From NCBI RefSeq assembly GCF_039710355.1, contig NZ_JBDKWZ010000008.1, positions 1 through 64,000 of the forward strand: DNA of 64,000 bases. The letters are read 5' to 3'. The notes below the pieces were generated by a model. That model saw nothing but the letters and a program-made list of their open reading frames with translations, had not been told where the DNA came from and searched no databases. Of this stretch, positions 25,242 through 34,003 are shown piece after piece (position 1 is the first letter of the stretch; every line of letters begins with the position of its first letter). This stretch comes from Rapidithrix thailandica (GTDB taxonomy: Bacteria > Bacteroidota > Bacteroidia > Cytophagales > Flammeovirgaceae). The position numbers and the translations under genes are program-made.

Positions 25242-26456
25242 ATGAGTACTGAAAACATCAACTATCCAGTTGCTGAGCGCTTACAAGCGCTTTCTGAATC
25301 TGCTACTATTGCGATGGCAGTTAAAGCGAGAGAATTACAAGATCAAGGCCATCATGTAATTAAGTTGAACTTGGGAGAACCGGATTTTCCTACTCCTGAA
25401 AATGTTCAGAAAGCTGCTATCAAAGCTATTGAAGATGGAAAACATTTTTCTTATTCTCCGGTTCCCGGTTATCCTGAGTTGCGACAAGGGATTGCTGACA
25501 AGCTGAAGAAGGATAACAGTTTGGACTACAAACCGGAAGATATTGTCGTTTCCACCGGAGCCAAACAATCTATTGCAAATGTACTGTTGAGCTTGGTAAA
25601 CCCTGGCGAAGAAGTGATTATTTTCACGCCTTACTGGGTGACCTATATCGAGCAAGTGAAGTTGGCCGGAGGAAAGGCTGTGTTGGTAGAAGGAGGAATT
25701 GAAAACGACTTTAAAGTAACCCCGGAGCAGTTAAAAGCAGCAATTACGGATAAGACCAAAGCCATTATGTTTTCTTCTCCTTGTAACCCTACGGGTTCGG
25801 TATTTACCAAGGAAGAACTGGGCGCTTTGGCAGAAGTAATTAAGGCTCATAAAAATATTTTTGTGATTTCGGATGAAATCTATGAATACATCAACTTTGG
25901 TGGCCAGCATGCCAGTATGGCGGAATTTGCCGATATCAAAGACCGTGTAGTTATCATCAACGGATTTTCGAAAGGTTTTGCCATGACCGGCTGGAGAGTA
26001 GGCTATATCGCAGCTCCTACCTGGATTGCCAAAGCTTGTAACAAACTACAAGGACAATTCACTTCCGGGACTTGTTCTATCGCTCAGCGTGCCGCTTTAG
26101 CTGCTATTACGGGCGACAGGGCCGCTACCGATCAAATGGCGGAAGCGTATTTGAGAAGAAGAAACTTGGTAAAAGGCTTGTTAGATGAGATTGATGGAAT
26201 TAAAACCAACGAGCCTAAAGGGGCTTTTTACATTTTCCCGGATATCAGTGCTTTCTTCGGAAAATCGAACGGAGAGACAACCATCAACAATAGCTATGAT
26301 TTTGCGATGTATCTATTGCAAGATGCACATGTTTCTGTAGTAGACGGAGGAGCTTTTGGAGCCCCTAACTGCATACGTATTTCTTTTGCCGCTTCAGACG
26401 AAGAGTTAAAAGAAGCGATTGTTCGAATTAAGAACAGTCTGGAAAAACTGAAATAA
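25242..26456 (+). CDS. Class I PLP-dependent aminotransferase (aspartate aminotransferase type Ib)
   Basis: 404 residues from ATG 25242; an in-frame start 48 bp upstream gives a non-family extension (MALISIFATSC...) and is rejected. Features: VIKLNLGEPDFPTP, YSPVPGYPELR, STGAKQSIAN, SPCNPTGSVF (PLP-contacting Asn), ISDEIYEYI (Asp and Tyr for the cofactor), and the Schiff-base Lys in NGFSKGFAMTGWRVGY. The C-terminal CIRISFA carries the substrate-carboxylate Arg. Interconverts aspartate and oxaloacetate with 2-oxoglutarate/glutamate, possibly also prephenate. Monocistronic with terminator. Confidence 0.94.
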   Translation: MSTENINYPVAERLQALSESATIAMAVKARELQDQGHHVIKLNLGEPDFPTPENVQKAAIKAIEDGKHFSYSPVPGYPELRQGIADKLKKDNSLDYKPEDIVVSTGAKQSIANVLLSLVNPGEEVIIFTPYWVTYIEQVKLAGGKAVLVEGGIENDFKVTPEQLKAAITDKTKAIMFSSPCNPTGSVFTKEELGALAEVIKAHKNIFVISDEIYEYINFGGQHASMAEFADIKDRVVIINGFSKGFAMTGWRVGYIAAPTWIAKACNKLQGQFTSGTCSIAQRAALAAITGDRAATDQMAEAYLRRRNLVKGLLDEIDGIKTNEPKGAFYIFPDISAFFGKSNGETTINNSYDFAMYLLQDAHVSVVDGGAFGAPNCIRISFAASDEELKEAIVRIKNSLEKLK

Positions 26457-26473
26457 CGATGCAATAGACCATT

Positions 26474-26519
26474 CAATCGTTGCCGGGGTTTTGCTCTGGC
26501 AACGATTGATTATTTTTTA
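26474..26519 (+). terminator. Terminator of the aminotransferase gene
   Basis: Perfect 11-bp stem caatcgttgcc / ggcaacgattg (26474-26484, 26498-26508), then an AT-rich stretch with six Ts; 17 bp after the stop. Confidence 0.88.
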
Positions 26520-26619
26520 TCAAAACGGGTTGTCCTTTTTGGGGACGTACCTGTTGGGAAAGGGAATTAGACCTGACTGAGCCCTCTTCCGCTTTTTTTT
26601 GTATAAACCGATCAGTAGC

Positions 26620-27606
26620 GTGAATATTCAAGATATTTTTTCTTCTTTCAGCCAACTTAAAGCATTGATTATTGGTGATGTGATGGTCGATTCCTATGTA
26701 TGGGGAGCAGTAGACCGTATTTCACCGGAGGCACCCGTGCCGGTAGTGAATGCCCAAAGAATTGAAAACCGATTAGGTGGAGCTGCGAATGTGGCCTTAA
26801 ATGTACAGGCATTGGGTGCCCAACCTATTTTATGCTCTGTGACAGGCAACGATGAAGAAGGGAATACCTTAAACGGCCTTTTACAAGAAAAAGGATTGAC
26901 CGCACAGGGAATTGTGACAAGCGATGAACGGATTACTACTGTGAAACGAAGAATCTTAGCCGGTTCTCAACAACTGTTGCGAGTGGATACGGAGGTAGAT
27001 AGCGAGATTCAGGCCAAAGAAATCGAAGCCTTGGTAGCCCGGGTGAAGCAATTGGTTCAGGGACACCAAATTCAAGTCATTATTTTCGAAGATTATGACA
27101 AAGGAGTTTTGACCCGGCCGTTAATTGAAGAAGTAATTGCTTTCGCGAATGCCAAAGGTATCCCTACCATTGTAGATCCTAAAAAGCGCAACTTCTTAAG
27201 CTATAAGGGGAGTACGCTGTTTAAACCCAATTTGAAAGAGTTAAAAGAAGGGCTAAACATCACTTTGCATGGAGGCGACCTGAATGGCATCCGTAAGGGC
27301 GTGCAACAATTGCGGGAACATATGCCCGTAGATTCCGCCATGATTACACTTTCGGAATACGGAATTTATATCAGTAACTTTACGGAAGACTACCTCTTGC
27401 CGGCTCACAAACGGGAAATTGCCGATGTCTCCGGGGCTGGGGATACCGTAGTCAGTATTGCCGGTTTGTGTTTGGCTTTGCAATTACCCCTTTCACAAAT
27501 CGCCGGTTTGGCAAATTTGGGAGGTGGTCTGGTATGTGAGCATTTGGGTGTGGTGCCTGTAGACAAAGCAAGGCTTGCCGAAGAAGCTCAAAAAATTTAC
27601 GGATAG
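26620..27606 (+). CDS. PfkB-family sugar kinase, HldE/RfaE kinase-domain type
   Basis: 328 residues if translation begins at GTG 26620 (NIQDIFSSFSQLKALIIGDV fits the family N-terminus); a TTG at 26599 adds seven residues. Ribokinase-fold marks: GDVMVDSYVWG, RISPEAPVPVV, LGGAANVALNV and the C-terminal anion-hole motif DVSGAGDTVV. This matches the kinase half of HldE, which phosphorylates D-glycero-manno-heptose 7-phosphate for LPS inner core. The nucleotidyltransferase half is absent, as is normal in Bacteroidota where it is a separate gene. Substrate assignment is by family only. Confidence 0.87.
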   Translation: MNIQDIFSSFSQLKALIIGDVMVDSYVWGAVDRISPEAPVPVVNAQRIENRLGGAANVALNVQALGAQPILCSVTGNDEEGNTLNGLLQEKGLTAQGIVTSDERITTVKRRILAGSQQLLRVDTEVDSEIQAKEIEALVARVKQLVQGHQIQVIIFEDYDKGVLTRPLIEEVIAFANAKGIPTIVDPKKRNFLSYKGSTLFKPNLKELKEGLNITLHGGDLNGIRKGVQQLREHMPVDSAMITLSEYGIYISNFTEDYLLPAHKREIADVSGAGDTVVSIAGLCLALQLPLSQIAGLANLGGGLVCEHLGVVPVDKARLAEEAQKIYG

Positions 27607-27657
27607 CTGACACTGCATCGACTACCCGTAAATTATACGTAGTTAGAAATGAAGGTG

Positions 27658-27685
27658 AAGTCAGTTCTTGCAACTGACTTTTATG
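27658..27685 (+). terminator. Probable terminator after the sugar kinase
   Basis: Perfect 9-bp stem aagtcagtt / aactgactt with cttgc loop and a short T-rich tail, 52 bp after the stop. The weak T-tract lowers confidence. Confidence 0.6.
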
Positions 27686-27755
27686 CTTAGCTCTTAAAGC
27701 ATGTTCATATGTACACTTTAAGAATAACGAGTGTAAAAAAGTAAAAACTAAAACC

Positions 27756-28016
27756 TTAAAATGTTGATACTCTGGACTTCACTTGAAGTTCGTAATTCAA
27801 CAGAAATTGATTACCCAAATCTTTTAACTTGTAACTGTTTGTAGAGTTGTGGTAGCTTGCATAGCCTTTGTCACAAAGGTATTTTAAACCTTTTCTAAAA
27901 TCCTTCCCGGACATTTCCTCAATCAAATCTTGAAAAAAAACGCGTGAGAAGTGTACATTTAGTGCATTGGCTTTTTTTAGAGCCCTGAGAATCAGATAAA
28001 TGGTTCTAGTGTGCAT
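27756..28016 (-). CDS. Small hypothetical protein, winged-helix-like
   Basis: 86 residues. The pattern ALKKANALNVHFSRVFFQDL, then EEMSGKDFRKGLKYLCDKGY and a short beta hairpin (SYHNSTNSYKLKDLGNQF) looks like a small winged helix: helix, helix, recognition helix, wing. No named family recognised. No signal peptide. It lies alone between the kinase terminator and a 309-bp spacer. It could be a regulator, or not expressed; I call it because it has a sensible fold pattern and no better competing frame. Confidence 0.5.
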   Translation of the reverse strand: MHTRTIYLILRALKKANALNVHFSRVFFQDLIEEMSGKDFRKGLKYLCDKGYASYHNSTNSYKLKDLGNQFLLNYELQVKSRVSTF

Positions 28017-28325
28017 GGTGGAGTTGGGGTTTAAGGTGAAAGATAATACAGGTAAATTGCTGATATTGCTAAGAATTAATGAAAATCCAATCCAAAAGTA
28101 ACGTGCTTTCTCACGTTAATAACACAATAGGTGGTTGAAAAATGGCAGCTATTAGGATATGTTTAGAAAAGACTGAGGATAATATTACTTTAGTAAGTAA
28201 AAATTGAAATTGTTAGTTCCTTTTAACGTATATTAATTCTGACGAAGACCTACTTTCTGGCAGTGTCTTATATAGATAAATAGGGTCAAAAAACCGGGGT
28301 GTATCAAACAGTTAAATTAAAGGTG
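28017..28325. other. Spacer upstream of the TraB/GumN gene
   Basis: No gene recognised. It contains the short palindromic stretch acgtgctttctcacgt near 28100 and AT-rich sequence likely to hold divergent promoters for the flanking genes. Confidence 0.4.
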
Positions 28326-29180
28326 ATGAGAATAAAACATATCTTGAGTATACTGATGTTGATGGGGCTTTTTCACGGAGCTCAAGGACAATTGCTGTGG
28401 GAAATCAGAGGCAATGGCTTAACTACTAGCTCTTATCTGTACGGTACGGTGCATATCAATGATGAGCGAGTGTTTGACTTTTCCGATTCTGTAATGGTCA
28501 AATTTTCCCAATGTGAGGTGTTTGCCGGGGAAATTGTGATAGATCCCATGGCATTTTCTCAAAAAATGAGCTTGCTCTTTATGCCGGGCGATACTACTTT
28601 ACAAGACTTGTTGGGGGAAAAAGAGTACCGCGAAGTGCATCAGGCATTGGAAACAAAGTTGACGGGGATGAGCCAGTCAACCGAACGGATGAAACCGCTT
28701 CTTTTAGCAACCTTGTTTCTCGATTTGGGCCAAAGTACCCGGTCGGCTTCCAACAAACCTCCCTTGGATTTGTATTTTCAGAATCTGGCCAAGGAAAATG
28801 AGCAGGAAGTGATTGGCTTGGAAACCCTGGAAGAACAAATGGCAGTTTTTGATCAATTGCCTTTGAAAGAGCAAGCCAAGGCATTACACGAACATATCAT
28901 CCACCAGGAAAAAAATATTCAACTCTTCAAAGAACTCTTGGAATACTACCTGGCGGGTGATCTGGAAGGGATTCACGTTCATGTAGAACAACAAATGGAT
29001 AATCTCATGTTTAAAGAAGAGCTTTTGAACAAACGGAATGATAGAATGGTTGAGAGAATTTTGGAGAACATTCGAAGCCGAAGTATGTTTATAGGAATAG
29101 GTGCGGCGCATTTGCCCGGAGAGTCCGGGATGATTGCCCTTTTACAAGAAAAAGGCTTTGATGTGCGCCCGGTAGAGTGA
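28326..29180 (+). CDS. Exported TraB/GumN-family protein
   Basis: 284 residues from ATG 28326, which begins a good Sec signal peptide (MRIKHILSILMLMGLFHGAQ); a start 27 bp upstream would spoil it. Family marks: LLWEIRGNG, SSYLYGTVHIND (first GTxH), EVIGLETLEEQMAVFDQL, and the second Gly-x-x-His in MFIGIGAAHLPG near the C-terminus. The TraB/GumN/Tiki superfamily includes metal-dependent proteases and proteins of unknown function. Probably periplasmic. Stands alone. Confidence 0.9.
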   Translation: MRIKHILSILMLMGLFHGAQGQLLWEIRGNGLTTSSYLYGTVHINDERVFDFSDSVMVKFSQCEVFAGEIVIDPMAFSQKMSLLFMPGDTTLQDLLGEKEYREVHQALETKLTGMSQSTERMKPLLLATLFLDLGQSTRSASNKPPLDLYFQNLAKENEQEVIGLETLEEQMAVFDQLPLKEQAKALHEHIIHQEKNIQLFKELLEYYLAGDLEGIHVHVEQQMDNLMFKEELLNKRNDRMVERILENIRSRSMFIGIGAAHLPGESGMIALLQEKGFDVRPVE

Positions 29181-29332
29181 GCGCACTGTGTGTCTGACGT
29201 TATCAGATCGAACGCAGCGATTTGCCTACGAAACGGTTGCACCGTTACTAAGAAACTACAAGCAGTCAAATAAATGGAAATGTCTCGGTTACGACCGGAC
29301 TTTGTCGATCAAAAAACCAGACAATTGGATAT

Positions 29333-29980
29333 ATGGAGTACCTAATTTTCAAAGAAATTGAAAAGAATAGTATTTCACCGGAAGAATTAGACCGAATGCT
29401 GGAGCAGGGGTGGAGGCATTTTGGCAAGCGTTTTTTTAAATACAATTTGAACATACACAACGGCGAGTTGTGTAATGTGCTTCCATTGCGGATTGACTTA
29501 GAGCAGTTCAAGCTGTCCAAACGTTATCGAAAGATCCTTAAAAGAAACCAGAAGTTTCACACCGTGATTAAAGAGGTGGAGATAAACCCGGAAAAAATCG
29601 AACTTTTCGAGCAGCATAAATTGAAGTTTAAGTACGGAATTCCCAAATCGATCTACGACTTTTTATCTAAAAAACCCGCTTCCGTTCCTTGCGAAGCTCT
29701 GGAGTTTTGTGTTTACGATGAGAGGCATTTGGTGGCGGTAAGCTTTCTGGATTTAGGCAGGCAGGTGACCTCCAGCGTTTACGGGATGTACGATTTGGCG
29801 TATAGCAATTTTAGCCTGGGGATATATACCATGTTATTGGAAATAGAATACTCTATCCGCAATGGGAGAAAGTATTATTATCACGGTTATTGTTATGATA
29901 TTTCCTCCTTTTACGATTATAAAAAGAAATTTGAAGGGGTGGAATTTTATGATTGGCGGGGAAATTGGAAAGCATTATAA
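29333..29980 (+). CDS. Aminoacyl-tRNA-protein transferase of the Bpt/Ate family (N-degron pathway)
   Basis: 215 residues. Matches the Bpt/Ate C-terminal catalytic fold: LCNVLPLRIDLEQF and KRYRKILKRNQKF (family: C-x-x-C-V-P-x-R-I-x-V-x-x-F, R-x-x-R-N), then LVAVSFLDLG, VTSSVYGMYD, FSLGIYTMLLEI and YYYHGYCYDISSFYDYKKKF. These enzymes add Leu or Arg from tRNA to acidic or oxidised N-termini and mark proteins for ClpAP/ClpXP-type degradation. The Cys pair of the N-terminal region in classical Bpt is reduced here to LC, so metal or heme sensing may be lost. Short N-terminus relative to E. coli-like relatives. Confidence 0.82.
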   Translation: MEYLIFKEIEKNSISPEELDRMLEQGWRHFGKRFFKYNLNIHNGELCNVLPLRIDLEQFKLSKRYRKILKRNQKFHTVIKEVEINPEKIELFEQHKLKFKYGIPKSIYDFLSKKPASVPCEALEFCVYDERHLVAVSFLDLGRQVTSSVYGMYDLAYSNFSLGIYTMLLEIEYSIRNGRKYYYHGYCYDISSFYDYKKKFEGVEFYDWRGNWKAL

Positions 29981-30103
29981 AATTTCGTATCTTTAATCCA
30001 CTGATTGAGGGCCAAATTTGTACTTATGTGTAAACCAAATAAGTGCAATTGGGGTTCTTAAGAATAAGGATTAAGTAAAAACCACGTATATATTTCAATC
30101 TTT

Positions 30104-30139
30104 AACGATCTGTTCGAAGATAGATCGTTATTTTTTTTA
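30104..30139 (+). terminator. Terminator in the bpt-greA spacer (possible greA leader attenuator)
   Basis: 8-bp stem aacgatct / agatcgtt with a 10-nt loop and an eight-T tract, 120 bp after the Bpt/Ate stop and only about 40 bp before the greA ATG. It can end the upstream transcript or act inside a greA leader. Confidence 0.75.
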
Positions 30140-30177
30140 TTCATTTTTTTGAAGTGTTTAAACTAAATTAAAAAATT

Positions 30178-30651
30178 ATGTCAGGATATTCTTATTTCAC
30201 CCGCGAAGGTTTAGAGAAGTTGAGAAACGAACTGAATGCACTGAAAACCAAAGGAAGAGCAGATATTGCGAATCAAATTGCGGAAGCTAGAGACAAAGGC
30301 GATTTAAGTGAAAATGCAGAGTATGACGCTGCAAAAGATGCCCAAGGCATGTTGGAAATGAAAATTTCCCAAATGGAGGAATTGATTTCAAAAGCGCGAA
30401 TCATAGATGAATCCCAAATTGACAGTTCCAAAGTGTCGATTCTCTCCAAAGTAAAAATCAAGAATGTAGACAATGGCATGGAATTTCAATACTGCTTGGT
30501 ATCGGAAGAAGAAGCGGACTTGAAAGCCGGCAAAATCTCGGTGAAATCACCGATCGGTAGCGGTTTGTTGGGCAAAAAGGTTGGTGACGTTGCTTCGGTA
30601 AAAGCTCCAAGAGGAAGCCTTAAATTTGAAATTATAGAAATAAGCAGATAA
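30178..30651 (+). CDS. greA: Transcription elongation factor GreA
   Basis: 157 residues, full length. N-terminal coiled-coil with the tip motif DKGDLSENAEYDAAKDAQ (acidic residues that reach the RNA polymerase active site and stimulate RNA cleavage), then the FKBP-like C-terminal domain (VSVKSPIGSGLLGKKVGD, FEIIEI). Rescues backtracked polymerase in the cytoplasm. Preceded by a terminator-like hairpin and followed by a strong terminator, so an independent unit. Confidence 0.96.
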   Translation: MSGYSYFTREGLEKLRNELNALKTKGRADIANQIAEARDKGDLSENAEYDAAKDAQGMLEMKISQMEELISKARIIDESQIDSSKVSILSKVKIKNVDNGMEFQYCLVSEEEADLKAGKISVKSPIGSGLLGKKVGDVASVKAPRGSLKFEIIEISR

Positions 30652-30676
30652 AAAGTAAGCAATTCACTATTTTTGA

Positions 30677-30712
30677 TGGTTGAAGACCTCCAAGGTTTTC
30701 AACCATTTTTTT
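30677..30712 (+). terminator. Terminator of greA
   Basis: 13-bp stem tggttgaagacct / aggttttcaacca with one wobble, 3-nt loop, seven Ts; 26 bp after the stop. Confidence 0.92.
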
Positions 30713-30740
30713 GCCCAAAACACAAAAACTATATACGGTT

Positions 30741-31139
30741 ATGGCATCAATTTTCACCAAGATCGTCCAAGGGGAAATCCCTTGTCATAAGATTGCCGAA
30801 AATGATAATTATTTCGCATTTTTAGATATTAATCCCTTAACGGAAGGGCACACCTTGGTAATTCCTAAAAAAGAGGTGGATTACATGTTTGACCTGGATG
30901 ACGAACTGCTGGCAGGCTTGCACGTCTTTGCCAAAAAAGTAGCCAGAGCCCTGCAAAAAGCCGTCCCTTGTGTACGGGTGGGTTCTTGCGTTATGGGCTT
31001 GGAAGTGCCTCATGCCCATTTGCATTTGATCCCTTTTCAGATGATGAGCGATATGAGTTTTACCAATCCTAAGCTAAACCTGACGCAGGACCAATTGGCC
31101 GAAATTGCTGCGAAGGTTCGTAACCATTTGGATCAATAA
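30741..31139 (+). CDS. HIT-family (HINT/protein kinase C inhibitor-type) nucleotide hydrolase
   Basis: 132 residues from ATG 30741 (MASIFTKIVQGEIPCHKIAE is the family start; an upstream start would fall in the greA terminator). Family features: FLDINPLTEGHTLVIPK and the histidine triad HAHLHLIP with His91, His93 and His95. Such cytosolic enzymes hydrolyse purine nucleoside phosphoramidates or adenylates. Often adjacent to greA in Bacteroidota, as here. Confidence 0.93.
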   Translation: MASIFTKIVQGEIPCHKIAENDNYFAFLDINPLTEGHTLVIPKKEVDYMFDLDDELLAGLHVFAKKVARALQKAVPCVRVGSCVMGLEVPHAHLHLIPFQMMSDMSFTNPKLNLTQDQLAEIAAKVRNHLDQ

Positions 31140-31301
31140 GAGGGAGCATAGTTGTTCATGTATGTGCTTTTCCTTTTGTACGAGAACTAACGCTCTGCCG
31201 TAGAGGGTGATTTTTTGCTGTGACGGACTCAAAGACTTACCTCTGGGGTCGGGTGGAAAGCGTCTTCCTATATTACTACTGACTAAAACTTAATTTAACC
31301 A

Positions 31302-33368
31302 ATGACCGAACAAGAAGTTAAAAAACAGATCCAAGAATTATCTGAAAAGATAAATTTTTACAATTATGAATATTACCAAAAAAACAATTCGGTAATCTCG
31401 GATTACGATTTCGACCAACTACTCAATCAATTAATCGAACTGGAAGAAAAATTCCCTCATCTCAGGTTGGAAGACTCACCTACACAAAGGGTAGGGGGGG
31501 CGATTACCAAAGAGTTTCCGACCGTATATCATAAGTACCCCATGCTTTCGTTGGGGAACACGTATAATGAACAAGAATTATTGGATTTTGATGCTCGTGT
31601 GAAAAAGGCGATAGCAGAGGAGGACGTAGAGTACATTTGTGAGTTAAAGTTTGACGGGGTAGCGATCAGTCTTACGTACGAAAACGGCATCTTAAAACAA
31701 GCAGTAACCCGTGGTGACGGAGTGAGAGGAGATGATATTACACCCAATGCCCGTACCATCCGCTCAATGCCATTGAGAATTGAAGGTGACAATATTCCGG
31801 AGTCTTTTGAAGTAAGAGGGGAAGTTTTTTTACCTAAAAAAGAATTTGACCGGATCAATGCCCAAATAGTCGAAGAGAATGAACAACGGGAAAAGGCCGG
31901 TAGAAAACCCATGACCTTACTGGCAAATCCTAGAAATGCGGCCTCCGGGACTTTAAAAATGCAAGATTCCTCAATCGTATCGAAACGTAAGTTAGATTGC
32001 TATCTGTATGCCCTGTTAGGGGAAAACTTGGGAGCCAATACCCATGAGGAAGCGCTTCGACAACTGACCGCTTGGACGTTTAATGTTTCTCCCACGTATA
32101 AAAAGTGTAACAGTATCCAGGAAGTACTGGATTTTATCAAAGACTGGGAAACCAAACGAAACAGTTTACCATTGGAAACCGATGGAATCGTAATCAAAGT
32201 CAACAACTATGCACAACAACAGCAATTAGGCTTTACCTCCAAAAGTCCGCGTTGGGCCATTGCTTACAAGTATAAAGCGGAAAGCGCCAAGACCGAATTG
32301 GAATCTGTGAGCTATCAAGTGGGCCGTACAGGCGCAATCACCCCGGTAGCGAACCTGAAACCTGTTCAGTTGGCCGGTACGGTAGTGAAACGGGCTTCTT
32401 TACACAATGCAAATGAAATCGAGCGCTTGAATTTACACCTGAACGATTGGGTGTATGTAGAGAAAGGCGGGGAAATCATTCCGAAGATTACCGGAGTTGA
32501 TATGTCTCTGAGAAAAGAGGGTGCGAAAAAAATAGACTTTATCCATGAATGCCCGGCTTGTGGTACCCCTTTGGTAAGGGCTGAAGGAGAAGCGGTTCAT
32601 TTTTGTGAGAACAGCGCGCATTGCCCTCCGCAAATCAAAGGTAAAATCGAGCATTTTATTCAGCGGCAAGCGATGAACATCGAGTCACTGGGGCCAGAGA
32701 CGATTGAACAACTTTTGGATACCGGATTGGTCAAGGATGCTGCGGACCTCTATTTGTTGACAGAAGAATCCTTGCTTACCTTAGAGCGGTTTGGCAAACG
32801 CTCAGCCGAAAAACTATTGCAAGGAGTAGAAGCTTCCAAAAGCCAAGCGTTTTCCAAAGTGCTTTTCGCAATAGGCATTCGCTTTGTCGGGGCCACCGTA
32901 GCCGAAAAACTGGCGAATTATTTCCATTCGATGGATGCCTTGAGCCAGGCAACCGTAGAGAGTTTGGTCGAAGTACCGGATATCGGAGAACGCATTGCTC
33001 AAAGTGTTGTGAATTATTTTGAAATTGAAGAAAATAGACAATTCGTTGGCAAATTAAGAGAGGTAGGACTTAACTTTGAGCTTTCCGAGGAGGAGACTAC
33101 TCTAAACAGCGAAGCCCTCAAAGGGAAAACGTTTGTGGTTTCGGGCGTCTTTTCGGTGAGCCGGGATGAAATGAAACAGCTTGTGAAACAACACGGAGGG
33201 AAAATTGTTTCTTCTGTATCTTCCAAACTGGACTATTTATTGGCGGGAGATAAAATGGGTCCTTCCAAACTAGAAAAGGCAAAGAAATTTAACACCATCG
33301 TCCTTGGCGAAGAGGATTTTTATCAAATGCTGGAACAAGGAGCAGAAGATGGAGTAAATGCAGAGTGA
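31302..33368 (+). CDS. ligA: NAD-dependent DNA ligase LigA
   Basis: 688 residues, full length. Ia domain (YNYEYYQKNNSVISDYDFD) binds the NMN moiety. Adenylation domain has the active-site Lys116 in ELKFDGVAI, VTRGDGVRGDD, NPRNAASGTLK and ETDGIVIKVN. OB fold, then the four-Cys zinc finger (CPACGTPL ... HFCENSAHC), helix-hairpin-helix repeats and a C-terminal BRCT domain (LKGKTFVVSGVFSVSRDEM). Seals nicks during replication and repair using NAD. Confidence 0.97.
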   Translation: MTEQEVKKQIQELSEKINFYNYEYYQKNNSVISDYDFDQLLNQLIELEEKFPHLRLEDSPTQRVGGAITKEFPTVYHKYPMLSLGNTYNEQELLDFDARVKKAIAEEDVEYICELKFDGVAISLTYENGILKQAVTRGDGVRGDDITPNARTIRSMPLRIEGDNIPESFEVRGEVFLPKKEFDRINAQIVEENEQREKAGRKPMTLLANPRNAASGTLKMQDSSIVSKRKLDCYLYALLGENLGANTHEEALRQLTAWTFNVSPTYKKCNSIQEVLDFIKDWETKRNSLPLETDGIVIKVNNYAQQQQLGFTSKSPRWAIAYKYKAESAKTELESVSYQVGRTGAITPVANLKPVQLAGTVVKRASLHNANEIERLNLHLNDWVYVEKGGEIIPKITGVDMSLRKEGAKKIDFIHECPACGTPLVRAEGEAVHFCENSAHCPPQIKGKIEHFIQRQAMNIESLGPETIEQLLDTGLVKDAADLYLLTEESLLTLERFGKRSAEKLLQGVEASKSQAFSKVLFAIGIRFVGATVAEKLANYFHSMDALSQATVESLVEVPDIGERIAQSVVNYFEIEENRQFVGKLREVGLNFELSEEETTLNSEALKGKTFVVSGVFSVSRDEMKQLVKQHGGKIVSSVSSKLDYLLAGDKMGPSKLEKAKKFNTIVLGEEDFYQMLEQGAEDGVNAE

Positions 33369-33417
33369 GAAGTGTACCTATGCAGGGTGGCTTCATAGGA
33401 AATTGAAACGCGTATAA

Positions 33418-33966
33418 TTGACGGAGGAAGTGAATTTTATAAAAAGTTATTTTCTGGGAATAAAAGCACAAAAGGCCCGGCAAAAGAGCCTGGCTTGTGA
33501 ACGGGAAACCTTCAATTATGAACAGGCTTCCAGTATTGGTTTGTTGTTCCGGGTAGCCAATGGTAACGGAGAGCATCAGTATATCAACCAGTTTGTGCAA
33601 GGGCTTAAGCGGGATGGTAAAAAGGTGGAAACACTCACCTTTTTTGACCGGACGGAGGATAGTCCCTATGATTTCCCCTTTAATTTCTTTACCGAAAAAG
33701 ATATTTCTAATTTTGGCGTATTTACTTCCTCCAAAATCCATAATTTTATAGAAAAAAAATTCGACTATCTGTTTTGTATCAATTTGGATGAATTCGAGCC
33801 CTTTGACCTCATCTTAAGTGCCTCTAAGGCCAAATGCCGTATTGGCAAATACGATGAGCAACGTGCACAATTATTTGAACTCATGATTCAAGTTGAGGGA
33901 AATTCCATTAAACAACTCATAGAACAAATACAGCATTATACCAAAGCAATTTGCTTTAATCATTAA
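33418..33966 (+). CDS. Conserved Bacteroidota protein, DUF6913-like
   Basis: 182 residues from a TTG (33418) or, 12 bp later, a GTG start; gagg lies just before the GTG. Contains IGLLFRVANGNGEHQYINQF, VETLTFFDRTEDSPYDF and FDYLFCINLDEFEPFDLIL. No signal peptide or membrane segment. I recognise the pattern as a conserved Bacteroidota family (DUF6913) with no known function. It sits between ligA and dapA with tight spacing (49 and 37 bp), so the three may be co-transcribed. Confidence 0.75.
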   Translation: MTEEVNFIKSYFLGIKAQKARQKSLACERETFNYEQASSIGLLFRVANGNGEHQYINQFVQGLKRDGKKVETLTFFDRTEDSPYDFPFNFFTEKDISNFGVFTSSKIHNFIEKKFDYLFCINLDEFEPFDLILSASKAKCRIGKYDEQRAQLFELMIQVEGNSIKQLIEQIQHYTKAICFNH

Positions 33967-34003
33967 TGGAATCTCAAACTCTATAAATAAAATAAAAAAT
34001 TAG

